Shown here: positions 14,901 to 27,500 of the stretch, one piece after another
How positions within the stretch are numbered: the stretch's first letter is position 1
Layout: every line of letters starts with the position of its first letter
Made by a program: the position numbers and the translations under genes
Notes under the pieces: generated by a model
Seen by the model: only the letters and a program-made list of their open reading frames with translations
The model's database searches: none
What the model was told of the DNA's origin: nothing
Assembly (NCBI GenBank): GCA_003956705.1
Contig: QZCP01000801.1
Location: 45,078 to 109,077, forward strand
Source of the DNA: Brevipalpus yothersi
Taxonomy: Eukaryota; Arthropoda; Arachnida; Trombidiformes; Tenuipalpidae
Direction: 5' to 3'
Length of the DNA: 64,000 nt

Positions 14901-15808
14901 AAAAGACACAGAAAACTGGAGCATTCTTTGGTTCAGTAGATTCTGAGCTTATAATCACTTCCGTTTGCTTAGGAATGAGTAGTGAGAAAGAGAGAAAAGA
15001 GTGTAAGAAGTGTATCGATTGTTTTTATTCTCATCGATATTTCTCCTACTTCCACATGCTGTCTCTCCATTCTCTTCTTCCTTGTCTTTTTTGTCTATTC
15101 TCAGAAATTCCATGATAAACATCTAGTTTCCACTATCATCTTCTTTTTTTGGAACAATCTTTATTCGTCAGGTAGTCTCATCAGTAACCGGTAAACATGA
15201 TATTCTCTATTTACCCAATACAGAGGCTTGGAAGATATGAAACAGAGATTACGTTTTCTTCGAAGACGTCACACAGATTCCTCACTACAATCTGGTAATA
15301 TTCGTCCAACCCCAGGAGAAGCCCAAAAGTGGTCTGATTCATTCGAAATTTTGATGAAAAATAAATGTAAGTTTAAAGAAGTTAGCGAAAATATTCATAC
15401 ACCAATAATGGACCTTGATTATTTCTCTTTTATTTTTGTTGGCATTAATTTTGCTTATTTATCTTAAATTGAAAGAAGATCCATAGATAAAAATTTGCAA
15501 CCAAGCTAATTTAAATAAAATCTCACCATGTAACTAATGGAAATTCTATTTTCAATTCAGATGGAGCCTCACTGTTCAAAGCATTTTTGGCTCGTGAATT
15601 TAGTCAAGAGAATATTGAATTCTGGATCGCCTGTGAAGAGTTTAAGAAAACACGGTCTGGAAAAAAATCAAGTCATGCAAGAAAAATCTATGACGATTTT
15701 GTAGCATTCCAATCACCCAGAGAGGTTAGTATTTTGGTTTGAAGTGTGCCCTTTGATGATGATCATTATCAATGGTGTACAATTGTGTGTGGTTTGTTGA
15801 AATTAGAC

Positions 15809-15883
<75 letters not shown>

Positions 15884-16864
15884 AAGATACAGCATCAAGA
15901 TATGTTTGTTCAGCCTACATAATCAGACTTCTCTTGAGCATGGTTTACTCAAGCAAGCCAAAATAAACTAGTATGGATGTTTAGTTCATCTTTATTCCAA
16001 TTTAGAATTTATCTTTTTCTCTCTTTTCATCTCTCATCCCAAACTTTCGTTCAAAAGAAAGAAGAATTGACAAAGATATAGCAACTGAAATAGTATCATA
16101 CATGTACAATCGAGGGAAGATAATATAGATATTTATTTCTACTTCTGATTGCGTTGAGATAAAAATCTTTATCGTCATCATCTCACACTTACTCAAGCAA
16201 TGATGTTTATTTTAAGGTGAAAAGAACTGAAGAACTGAAAAATTGAAGAATAGAATATAAGTGAAATGAGTGTGCAATCGAATTTGAATTGCTGAGAGTT
16301 CTGTTTACCGACATTCAAGTGTGAATATTGGCTCAAGAATACGTCATTGGTAATCTTTAGTATTTTAAATCCCAGGGAGTTCGTGAATGAATAATCATTC
16401 CATTCATTCTTCCTTAGAACACCATGTCTGTGTGCTTGGAGAATTCAAAATGAAATATCAAAATTCTGAATGAATGAAATGAATGAACTGAATGAGAGCA
16501 TTTTGAACTCCAACCAAGAATTCTGATTGAATCATCAGTATTCTGATGATAGTTCACAAGATTCTATTCATCAAATTGATGATTTATGAAAATTTTTTAC
16601 TCTCCATCTTTCCAGATTAATATCGATGGACAATTGAGAAATACTATTCTTCAAAATTTAAATAATCCAGAGGAATCAACGTTCGATGTTGCCCAACGAA
16701 AAATTCAAGGAATGCTCGAGCAAGACGCTTATCTACGCTTCCTGCAATCCGATTTATATCGAGATCTTCTCTCAAGTGATGCCAAATCCAATCCAACCTC
16801 TTTTCCAATGAAATTTCCTGAAACATCTTCATCTGGTAAAATGAGTCCCGAAAGTAGCTTGTGA
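3063..16864 (+). CDS. RGS3-like regulator of G-protein signalling (R4-type RGS domain), six exons
   Basis: RGS proteins speed GTP hydrolysis by G-alpha subunits and so shorten GPCR signals at the membrane. Exons read: 3063-3868, 7517-8453, 10111-10193, 15224-15366, 15561-15724, 16616-16864; all junctions are GT-AG and keep phase, giving about 793 residues. The RGS domain fills the last three exons (about residues 640-760), with the hallmark stretches KYGASLFKAFLAREFSQENI, EFWIACEEFKK and the C-terminal AYLRFLQSDLYRDLL. The preceding RLRFLRRRH segment resembles the basic helix before the RGS box of RGS3. The N-terminal 580 residues are Ser-rich and disordered; exon 2 carries an Asp/Glu run of about 35 residues. 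No PDZ, DEP or GGL domain is seen. The 5' end is unsure: the frame is open above ATG 3063, and an acceptor at 3087-3088 could instead join an upstream exon. The RGS3/R4 assignment rests on the RGS box only. Confidence 0.85.
3869..15223 (+). other. Large introns of the RGS gene (3.6, 1.7 and 5.0 kb)
   Basis: The introns 3869-7516, 8454-10110 and 10194-15223 hold AT-rich DNA with short (GA)n/(CT)n, (TA)n and (CA)n runs, for example the (CT)n at 11856-11900 and (CT)n at 14679-14701. I see no nested gene with convincing coding character on either strand; short open frames there have no recognisable domain. An alternative promoter within them cannot be excluded. Confidence 0.6.
11856..11900. repeat. 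(CT)n microsatellite in an RGS intron
   Basis: Pure CT dinucleotides for about 45 bases. Confidence 0.95.
15224..16864 (+). other. RGS-domain exons of the RGS3-like gene
   Basis: Three exons (15224-15366, 15561-15724, 16616-16864) encode the whole RGS box. The split codon at the first junction (T + AT) restores the Tyr of KYGASLF, which supports the splice. The C-terminal tail after the box is short (about 25 residues) and ends at the TGA at 16862-16864, as in R4 RGS proteins. The intron at 15725-16615 carries a long (GA)n array at 15812-15881. Confidence 0.85.
15812..15881. repeat. (GA)n microsatellite in the last RGS intron
   Basis: Pure GA dinucleotides for about 70 bases, about 90 bases after the splice donor at 15725. 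Confidence 0.95.
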
Positions 16865-18464
16865 TCAATAGCAACAACTTCTAGTTACAGTTTTATTCCT
16901 CTTCATCAAAAGAGGAAATTGATGAAATGGAACAATATGGGTTCCTTTTTTTCTCTTTATATGTTGATTGATTACATCGATTTTAACTTAATATTTCGAG
17001 TATTGAGCACTAGTTCAAAAAATGTGAGAACGAAAAAAGAAAATGTTTCCACTTTCTTCTGATATATATATCAATAATCTTCACTGAGAAAAAACTTTTT
17101 GCATTACCTGTTTCACCCGCTGCCATGAAAAAGCCTGATAAATCAGACTAGAGGGCACACACACAGTCATGTGGGTGCCTATGGATGAATTTAGATAAAA
17201 TTCATCGAAAAAAAAACAAGAATTTACAATCCTCCAATCAAATCTTTTCCACTACCAATTCTGTATTCCCTTTCAAGATAACTCCATTTTCAAACTCTGT
17301 TAGCAAACTGATTGCACCTTGCATCCGATGCCTGAGAAAATTTTTCCTAAAAAAACAATTTCTTCATCTTTGATTGATCAGTATCATCTATGATGATAGC
17401 ACCTTTTAATTATCTTCCAATTGTCCACCATTTTTGACAATATATACATCTATTCCATATTAATTAATTGCTGAATCAAAACACAATTTGCTATGAAATA
17501 TTAAAGAAAAATTATCCCTAAAAACATTTGAATCTGATTTTTTTTTATTCGAAAAAGTAATCTAAATATTTTGAACAAAATCAATAGTATTTATGTCATT
17601 AACATGGCGTTTTCAAAGGGAAATTTATTGGAAAAAAAAATCATTCCAATTCTAAATGAAATCGTTATCTTACTGATTTTTTCAAAAATTCTGGAAATTA
17701 ATTTCCAGAAAAATCTATTGCGCGAAACTGGCGCCATCTCTCTGGGCTAAAATGAACACTTTAAGCGCAAAAGTTGAAAAAGTGAGCGAAAATTTGGCCC
17801 AAAATTTGAACCAGAATTATGCTCTGGCGAGTCGATTATTTATCACCTTCAGAAGTATTGAAGAAATTTCAACAAAATTTTGAATGATCAAAAAATGGTC
17901 TACATTTTTTTCCATTAACATCGTGCTGGGAGCTGATATCGCCAAAAAATTGCCCATATTACCGAATGACATTTGAACGATCGAGAAAAAAACTTGTATC
18001 ATGTATCATGATTGGTATAGTTCATCCTTATGCTGATTGTTTCCTTCAATTTTTTGTGGATAAAAACGGAATTGATTCGGAAAAAAATCATCTCGACAGG
18101 AAGAGCAGTTGAAACAAAGCTTTCCAGTAGTATGATCATCAGTGTGAGAGAGAGAAAGAATCAAAGTTTCTCACACACACATGTACCATCAGCTGACTGA
18201 TTTTTATCACCAAATCGATTCGATTGAAAGAACAAAAGAAATCCCAAACTATATCATGATCAATTGCTTTCCAAAAAATTGTGATTTGATGAGAAAGGTA
18301 GAAAGAGGGAGAAAAAAAATTCATCCATTCAATCGTATGATATGTGTCTGGCAATTTCAGATGAAGATCGAAAATCCGAGCATAATCATCGCCATCAACA
18401 TTTCAGCAACCATTCAAGAAGACCTCGGTTACAACATCTCATCTTATTTCCTTCAATCAAGAGA

Positions 18465-18469
<5 letters not shown>

Positions 18470-18505
<36 letters not shown>
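18470..18505. repeat. (GA)n microsatellite
   Basis: Pure GA dinucleotides in intergenic DNA. Confidence 0.9.
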
Positions 18506-18507
<2 letters not shown>

Positions 18508-20367
18508 CTATTTACCTGGACACTCTTTGACTGAGACTTGACTACCTGAGTTATCAGTGCCCAAGCGACCTGGCCTGAGAGCAGGTAAACGGAGATCATC
18601 TTCCTGTGAGCTCAAAAAATATATCTGTATATGATGTGAAAGAAGCTCGCTGGCCGTATGTCAGATGATCTTACTTTGGGGCCACTTTTTCCCGGGCCCG
18701 CAAAAAGTGATGCCTGTTTCAGTTCTGTCACTTAGTGGGCTTCAGAATATTCTTTTTCTCTCTCTCTTCTTAACTCTGTTGGCGGTCCTGTAAGACAGGT
18801 AGTGAGAGACATGAAATTTACTGGTGTATACAGATATCTACCATTCGAATCAATCGAATTATATGTAGGTCATACAAACACAAAATATTTCTCTAGGATT
18901 TCGACCCATAGAGATCACCCATTGAGGGTATTTTTTTCTCCTCTTAAACTCTTAAACTTTCAACAGAACAATATATTTGAAAATGGCTCAATTGTGGGTG
19001 TACAATCATTGGACTAATGCCTTTTTTCATGGATCCTCAAAAGTGGCTCATTTTTATCATCAAAATGAAGTCCGCTCTTTTCAAAGTCACCAAGCTTCTC
19101 TCTCTATTCCTCTCCATTAGCCTGGCCTGGACTACTGTATGTATACATGTTCACCAATTGCCTGGGTTACCTTACCACTTACTAACGGTGGTCTGTATTG
19201 CGTTTCCTGCAATTATATGGAAGGCAAAACAAGAAGCCTGAACTCGATTTTGGCTACCTGTTTTTCCCGGCCGTTTTTCTCAGGCCACTTACTATTATTA
19301 TCACTTCTTTTTGAGCTCTCTCTCTCTCTCTCTTTCGATTCGGTGAAGCTAAACTTGAAAAGGGAAGAAAAAGCAAGAGCGAGAGCCCATAGAAGAAGGA
19401 CCAAGTGGTTGACGAAAAAATATATCTCGTGTGTGTGTGTGTGTGGGACACTCACTGTTTCGAAATGGGACCTAAGGAAACGGATGAAGTCATACATGTA
19501 CTACTAGGCCCCACTTGATAATTAAGATGAATAACTAATAAGTCTTGTACAACGAATTCAAGTTCACTTTCTTGATTCGTAAAATGAATGAGATTTCGAA
19601 GAAGAAGTGAATGAAAGAGCAACGGAAAGAAATTCTTTTTTCTTCGGCTTTTAATCATCAACCTTAATCACATACACACACAATACTGCCTCCTTCTCTC
19701 TCACTAGGTACATGGTACATGTACACTTATTCTTCTACTTTGCGTATCCAAAGTGATTTGACTAGGGAACGACATGCGTGACGGCTTCGCTGAAATGGCC
19801 TGAGAGCCAAAATTGAGCCAACTACTAATCATCATGGAACTTGCTCACCATTTTCAGCTTTGATTGAGTAAAGGTCAAAATTGACATGCTTTACCGGACC
19901 GCGTTTTTTTCGACTACCTCAGCTACTGCTCTTTTTTTTCACTACCCCTTGAATTGCCTATGGGCTTTGAATTTTCTCTCGCTCTTTCTTTCTTTCTTTC
20001 TTTCTCTTTCTCTCTCTTTCGTATCAGCTACTAGATTCTCACTTGATGGTGAGAAACAAGTGGCAGGAAACAGGAGTTATTATCTCTTCTCCTTTCTATG
20101 GAATTGGTGGAGGAGAAGTGAGAGAAAATTTTACCAAATTTATGTGTTCATCATGTGTATGCTTACATGGAACTTAAAATACACACATATAAATATAAAA
20201 TACTATCATTAGAAGTGAGCAACCCTTTAGCTTTACTTCTGGCTCTTCTCATCATTATGTCATCACCGAGAATAAGTTGAGGTGCAGTTCAATTGTTCTT
20301 CTTCTTTTCTCTTCCTCTGTTCTTCAAGGAAGATTAAAAAGTGATGAAATAAGGTTGTCGACATGGA

Positions 20368-20370
<3 letters not shown>

Positions 20371-20449
<79 letters not shown>
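20371..20449. repeat. (GA)n microsatellite
   Basis: About 80 bases of GA dinucleotides, the left end grading into GAAA-type units. Confidence 0.95.
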
Positions 20450-20455
<6 letters not shown>

Positions 20456-21951
20456 ATTCGGGCCTCATGGGCTAGCCGCATACTTGTGTTGGCCACCCCT
20501 CATGATAAAGCATTTAAATCGTAGTTGAAGACAATTTTACCCGCCATTTTCATGCAATAGTGAAGATCATTGAGGGTTGAAAAGATTGACAGACTCTCTT
20601 TCTCTCTCCATTCAGTGGTTTTGTTCTTTCAGACGTATAAAATTGTGTCCACACACATTCATTCATTCATTTATTCGGATGCACTGAATCGAGAATGTCT
20701 ACTGTGTATGTATAATTCGCCCAACGATTGTGTTTCCCGATGGAAAAGAATTAACCACTATCTGGATCATGAAGAGCTCTCTACAGAATTGTCTGTCTGT
20801 CTTACAGATACCGCTATCACTGTGTGTTGGCCATTCTCACATTTGGCGCCATTTTTTGGCCTCCACAATTAACCGGAAATATTGAGATGATTCAAATTCA
20901 AATTCAAATTTGAATTGTAAATGTATAATGAGGCTCGAAAATTGGAATATTTTCGATAGTTTTTCGTCACGAAAGGAAACATCATGTAAAGTGCATCAAG
21001 TGTGTATTCGAAGAAGAATATCATTTAAAACAAGAGTGTTGACGAGAGAGGAAGAAAGATGGTCAATTTGATTAAAAGTAGAATCGAGTAGGTAGAATGA
21101 TTGAATTTGAGGAGAAAAAGGAATAAGAAGAAAGAGTTAGGATAAAAAGAATATACCGACAAACAGAAAAAAAGGTAGGATTCCCAAGACTAACAAGAAG
21201 AAAAAAATTATCCAGAACAATGATCGGACTCATCAGTATGATTGTATGTCGAGTTTTAGGCTGTTTTGACATCAAATTGATGGCAATAAATTTTCGGTAG
21301 AGGCCAAGTGAGTGGATGGTCATGATTAGATTTTTATTCATTAATTTTCCATCAAATTCACTATCTGATCTGTATTCTTGATGTTTTTCAAAGTAAAAGA
21401 GAGAGAGAGAGAGCTTACCATCATTCTCTCTCATCTCATCTTCAGATAGGGATCATTATCGTTCCCGCACGATAGCTTGTGTGTGTGTGTGTGAATCGTG
21501 TGCAAGAATATATTTTAAGGATTTTTTCTTTTCGGGTGTATATTACTGACACTGAACGAGATCATATCAAGGCATCAAGAGAAGAGCGAACAGAAGAGAA
21601 GAGAAGACAGATAGAGAAGGTAATAGACAGCTAAATGGAGATCCATGATTTCGAATCTGGTTTACATGATCAGTGATCCAATAATCTGAAAAATACGACG
21701 GATCATTGAACACTTGTGATGATGATACATGTGATTTATTTGATCTTTGAGACTCTATCTCTTTTTCACACATACATACACATTTTTTCAAGAGATCATG
21801 TACTTTTTTTTTCTCTCTCTCTCTCTCAACAAGAGTACCTAAGCACACAAATGAATTCTTCTAACTCTCACTGACTAATGTTCTTCTTCATGGTTCAGGC
21901 CATAGTCCATGGAATCTTATCTGGTGGACATACCATTGAGAGGAAGAAGAT

Positions 21952-21955
<4 letters not shown>

Positions 21956-21989
<34 letters not shown>
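21956..21989. repeat. (GA)n microsatellite
   Basis: Pure GA dinucleotides upstream of Sbf. Confidence 0.9.
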
Positions 21990-21991
<2 letters not shown>

Positions 21992-23669
21992 AATAGTTAG
22001 CTGGTATTAGTTTGCTGATGATGATGAAGATCTAATTTAAGAGAGCAAAATTTCTTCCTCTTCTTCATCTTTCTCTTTCTCTTTCTCACTCTACTTCTTA
22101 ACTTGAGTCTAATCAACCACTGAAAACTGTTTGATGAACATTTTTGGTGAACCGTTTTTTTGCTTCTTCTATTGAAGATTAATGAAATGTTTAAGAACGT
22201 TGAGCAAAGAGAAAAAAAGAAGAAGCCTTACAGCACATGCAAGCTCTATCTATTGATATTGTTGTTGTTGTTGTAATTGCGATTTTTGAGTGGGATCACT
22301 GAATAATGTGCCTCAAGTAACTAAATGAAACGCGTTAAGTGAGCAAATACAATTATTTATCGATACGCTTGATGTGTAATCGAAATGAAGTGAGAGTAGA
22401 CAAAAGGAAAAATCAACTGTAGCATTGTGTGTATAGCCTTTCCCCGATAATATGGCATTCAAAAGATTGACATAGATTAAGTGTCACCTAAATTAGCATG
22501 TGTATATATACACACATAATACACACGTTCATTGAGATAATTGTCAATGGTTAAAATTTTTCAATGGATCGACAATGGTGTAAGAAGTGGATATTTTCAC
22601 ATTTGATGAGGGCTTCCCATGGATAAATTCTATCTCTTTCTGTTCCTCTTTCGAAAGCCAATCACTGAAGCCGATAGACAGCAACAATGTTATGGGTAAC
22701 ATCGATAAAAGTTTTCGATTAAATCTTTTCTTGATTTTTTGATAGCATTCTACATGATCAGCCAATAGGTAGTGTAGATGAATGATGATGATAATTCAGG
22801 AAACTTTTTTTTCCTTTCCTCAACATGAATTATCAGAAGATTCTTTTCTCGATTCACACAATCTGATTGGCTAACTGAACAGTACTCAGTATTGTAAGAT
22901 CGTGCAAAATAAATCAACAATCGAGCGCACAAAAATGAAAAAGTGATAATAATTTTAAAGTATGAATAAGTTATGGTGATAATGGCAAATAATTCGGAAG
23001 GTAACAAAGAGAGAGAGAGAGAATGGTTCTGGTGATATGTTTTGCCTTGAGCTAGAGAATCGACTAACCATGCTGAAAATTCGACGTTCAGCTCATCAAG
23101 TATGCAAGCAGCTGATTTGCATGGCAATGATGTACACAAGAAAAAGAAGATGAAGATAGAAAGAGAAAGAGAAGGATATTGGAACGCTAAAACATACTAG
23201 CGATTGGATTAGTTTGAGAGAGAAAAAAGAGTAAGAGAGTGAAAATGAGCTAATATTTTTTGATGTAAAAAAACTGTTAGTAAGCCCAGAAAAGAGTAAC
23301 AAAAATCTTCTTCCTCAATAGCATTACTAAAGCATGTCAAAAATTTTTCAAAAGCAAGCAAATAATTTCCAAAATACTGATGACGAGAAAAGTTTATCTC
23401 AAAAAAAATTCTTTCAGTTCATTAGCAAAAATTTTAATCCAAAAAACTTTTTTCTCTCTCTCTCTCTCTCTCTTGAGCTCATATCATCATTATTGTCCAA
23501 ATAATTTAATATAGCAATAAAAATATTTCTTATACATTTACAAAAGCTCAAATACACTTCAGTATTTATGACCACACTGAATGACTTCATTCTTTCTGCA
23601 TCTTTTCTCTCTCTCTCTCTTTCTCTTTCTCACTCTTTCTTCTCATCTCATCATCTTCCAAATGATGAT

Positions 23670-23845
23670 GGAGAAAGGCAAAAAGAGAGAGAGAGAAGAA
23701 AGAGTTTAGTAAAAATTCAAATCCAGAAAGAGAGAAGAGAGAAAAACGGAGGGAAAAAAGAGAGAGAGAAGAGAGAAAAAGAGAATTCAACCCCCATGAA
23801 AGTGAGCAGAAAGAGAGAGAAGAGAGAGAGAAGAGAGAGAGAGAA
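23670..23845. repeat. Mixed purine-rich tract upstream of Sbf
   Basis: Interrupted GA, GAA and GAAA units for about 175 bases, almost all purines on the plus strand, starting just after a CT-rich stretch at 23606-23640, so the two face each other as an imperfect inverted repeat. Confidence 0.8.
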
Positions 23846-24519
23846 ATGATGATGAGGATGATGATTTGGGCAAGTTAAGTGTAAGTGGCTGCTGCTGTGT
23901 GTATGAGAGAGAGAGAGGATTGAAGAAAGATGTGTGTGTGTTTGTATGTAATGATTAAGGTTGAATTTTTTTCTTTTCTTCTCAATTAATGATTGAGATT
24001 GTTTTGAAATATCATTTCATATTGTTTATATATTGTGTGTGTGTGTGTGTATGTTTAAGGTAGAGAGATATGTCTAGTAGTAGTATGTTACTATGCAGTG
24101 TCTGAATCAACATCAACAGTGTCCAAAACATTTACAATCATCAAAACTTGTTTGTATTGGTTTGAGTTTCATTTCATCTTGTAATTTTCTTCAATCATTT
24201 CCTTTTGATCTGGATTCTACATAAAATCAAATTAATGATTATAATAAGTAATAATATTGTGAACATTATGTGATCTCAGTGGACTATTATGATTGGTATA
24301 CATGGATAACATTTTTTTCTCCTAAAATTTATTATTATTATTGTATATTATTGATCTAAGGAATGTGTGTGTACATGTATGATGTTTATAGTCATACTGA
24401 TTGTACATAATCAATGGAAACCAATTGAATCGTGAATCTTACAACAGAAAAGTGATCACTTTACATCAATAAAAAAAATTTCTTCAATTAATACTACCAC
24501 ATACACATACACACACACA

Positions 24520-27500
24520 ATGGATCGCTTGGTTGACTATTTTGTTATCCTTGCCTTTGATAATCAAAAGCAAGGTAAGTGAATTACTACCTTTTCTTGT
24601 AATAGTAATAATAATATGATTCAGATGATCAATTTCCATTTCACATCAACCAAACACACACATTCACATACTTATCATGAATCTTCGTCATGATCTTATG
24701 TTCCAGTTCATGTGTCGTGATCACACTCTAGATGGTCAAGTGTTAGTCTTTATCAACATAAGGAGAAAGTGTGTCTTCAACTTATTTAATTCTCTTCCTG
24801 ATTAATTAGACCTTTCTCTTGTTTGTTCAAATTGATGTTTGGTGGTATGTGAATGTGTATGTGTATGTGCTTGGAAACTATTTCACATCCACTTTTACAA
24901 CTACTGTAATATTCTTTTCAAAATGATGATGTTCTATTCTTCCTTCTTATACTTTAATCATGTTTATTAGGTGGTACCTTTGGTACTGGTAAAGTATTAC
25001 AGCGATTTCCAGAGCAAGATTGGCCTGATGTGCCTTATATTGATGGCTTAGAATTGGTAAGTGTTACTTGTGTTACACATTGTCACTCCTAAAAGCAAGC
25101 CTATCAATCTTTATTTATCTTTTGATCAAGGATTTCAAATAGAGATTGAGTATGGAAGGAGAAAGAGAGAGAGAGAGAGAGGTTGTTATGAAATGTTCAT
25201 TTTTTTAATTGACTTTCTTTTCATTCTCAGTTTTGTCAACCACAAGGATGGAAATTGTCATCCGTTCAGCAAAAGCCATCTTTCTTTATTTCCGTTCTGA
25301 CTGATATAGATGCCAACAAGCACTATTGTGCCTGTCTATCATTCTATGAACCCATCTCGATCCAGTCATTTAAGCAATCAGATGAAGAGGACATAGAATT
25401 GGATAACAGCACTCTACTAGACACCACCGGTAGTACAGCCTTATCAGACTGTTCAACGTCCTATCTTAATACTAACTCAGCTGCCACAATGTACGCACCT
25501 AAATGTTTGGTCCTTGTGTCAAGGTACCATTTCGTCAATATTTTCAAGGTATTGATAAAAATTTGATAAATATAATCACAATCCGCTGCTATAACTTCAA
25601 GGCTTAACTATCTATTTTCTTTCCTTTCTCTTCGCATTCCTTCTCTTTCAATCTGTGAATCTTAAGCTCCTAATTCCTGAAGTTTACTGAGCAAATTTTC
25701 ACTCCAAAACTGGAGCATCCAAGTTTCTCACCATGTGATGATTCAATTAACATATTTTTTTTCACTTCTCTCTCGCAGTCTTGCTTAGGAACAATTTATA
25801 CAGTCTACTTGGAAAGCATGGAAATACCTCTTGAAACATTAGTTACAAATCTCTTGTGCATTGAGGTACCATCTCCTGGTATGTAATCAGATTCCCCCAA
25901 TTTACTCATTTATTGTGACTGAATATCGTCATATTAATCATTAAATTTTCTTTTCATTTTTACAGGAGTTCAAATAAAATTCTCAATAGGTGCCAACGAT
26001 AAACAAACTCTCACTATGCCATTGAGCTCAACAGTACCTGTCACAGGCACAACCGTGGCCCAACTTTTTGAAAGACTAGGCATTCATAATGTGATGAGTT
26101 TATTTACTGCGGTGATGACAGACCACAAGATCCTGTTTCAATCGAAAAGCTACTCTCTTCTCAACGAATCTTGTCATGCTTTGACTTCACTCATGTATCC
26201 GTTTGTCTACAGCCATGTGTACATTCCATTGCTACCATCATCACTACTCGAAGTTTTAAGTTCACCAACACCATTCATAATGGGTGTACACTCATCACTA
26301 CGCAATGAAGTAGAAGATCTTCTCGATGTAATTGTTGTTGATCTTGATGGTGGATTCATTCACATCCCTGACTGTATACATCTACCACAATTGGATGGGC
26401 CAGCTTACAGTGAGATGGTTGATCAATTGTGCTCTGTGATTACTCCTCAATTGATGCACAAAGATGATGCTTTTGTGTCTAGTCATTTAAAACCTTCTTC
26501 TCCTCCTTTATTGGTGAGTAATTCTTGTTCAATTGAAATCAGCGACAAAAAAACTTAGCGTGTAATTAATGCATTCACTGTTGTTAACTCATTTTCTCAT
26601 TTTTACAGGATAAAGAGATTAGGGCGATATTTCTAAGACTTTTTGCTCAAATGTTACAAGGTTATCGGACATGCCTTCAGATTGTTAGAATTCATGCAAA
26701 ACCGTTTATTACTTTCCATAAGGTAGGTTATTTCCTTACAGAGAAATTTTTTTAACACTAATGTGACCGGAAAGAAATGTTCATAGATGTTAACATCCGG
26801 TGGTATGCTTCTGTAATCACTTTCAACATTCAATGTTTATTTGATTATAACCCAAGAAAAACAATCACTGTTAAGTCAAACATTTCATTTTCTCATATCC
26901 GTTCTATTTCAGGCATCTTTCCTTGGAAAAAGAAATCTTGTTGAAAATGAGTTCGTTGTACGATTACTTGAGAGTATGTTTTTCAATTCATTCGTCCAAG
27001 AAAGAGGACCACCATTCAGAGCTAGTGATCTTTTTGATGAGGTTTGTCTATGTTTTCATTTATTCATTAATATGTGATCTTTTATAAATAATCCATCAAA
27101 ATGAACCTCCCATTTCAATTTGAATTGAATCAATTCAATTTCTCATCTACACCCTTTACTCCATTTATTTATCCTTTCTCTCTCTCTCCCTATTTCTCTC
27201 TCCATCACCCTCACATCAACTATTTTCATTGATTTTTTTTTCGTAACATTCAGACTAACCTCAATATTTTTAATTCTTCCATCTCTCACTTGCTCTCCAA
27301 TCCTGTAATCACTGGCCTCTATGCATCGCCTCCAGCTATATGCTACCCTGCACGATACTTTGAAACGAGAAATGGCCGATCCAGAACTGGTTATCAAAGA
27401 TATCAAGGAGTTAGCTCACCACCTATACTTGAATGTAAGATTCGTTTTGGTAATTGTTACAATGATCGTTACCTTATGCCTGTCCCTTTTTGCAGCGGAA

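Larger units (their letters stand above)
16865..24519. other. Intergenic region between the RGS gene and Sbf, no gene recognised
   Basis: The first part is probably RGS 3' UTR. The rest is AT-rich DNA with (GA)n arrays at 18470-18505, 20371-20449 and 21956-21989, a mixed purine tract at 23670-23845, and a less AT-rich patch at about 18530-20060. The promoter and 5' UTR of Sbf should lie in the last part. No open frame has domain character. Confidence 0.5.

Noticed and set aside
20570..20872. 100-codon plus-strand frame with several Cys
   Set aside because: No signal peptide, domain or splice context; it appears to be chance open sequence.
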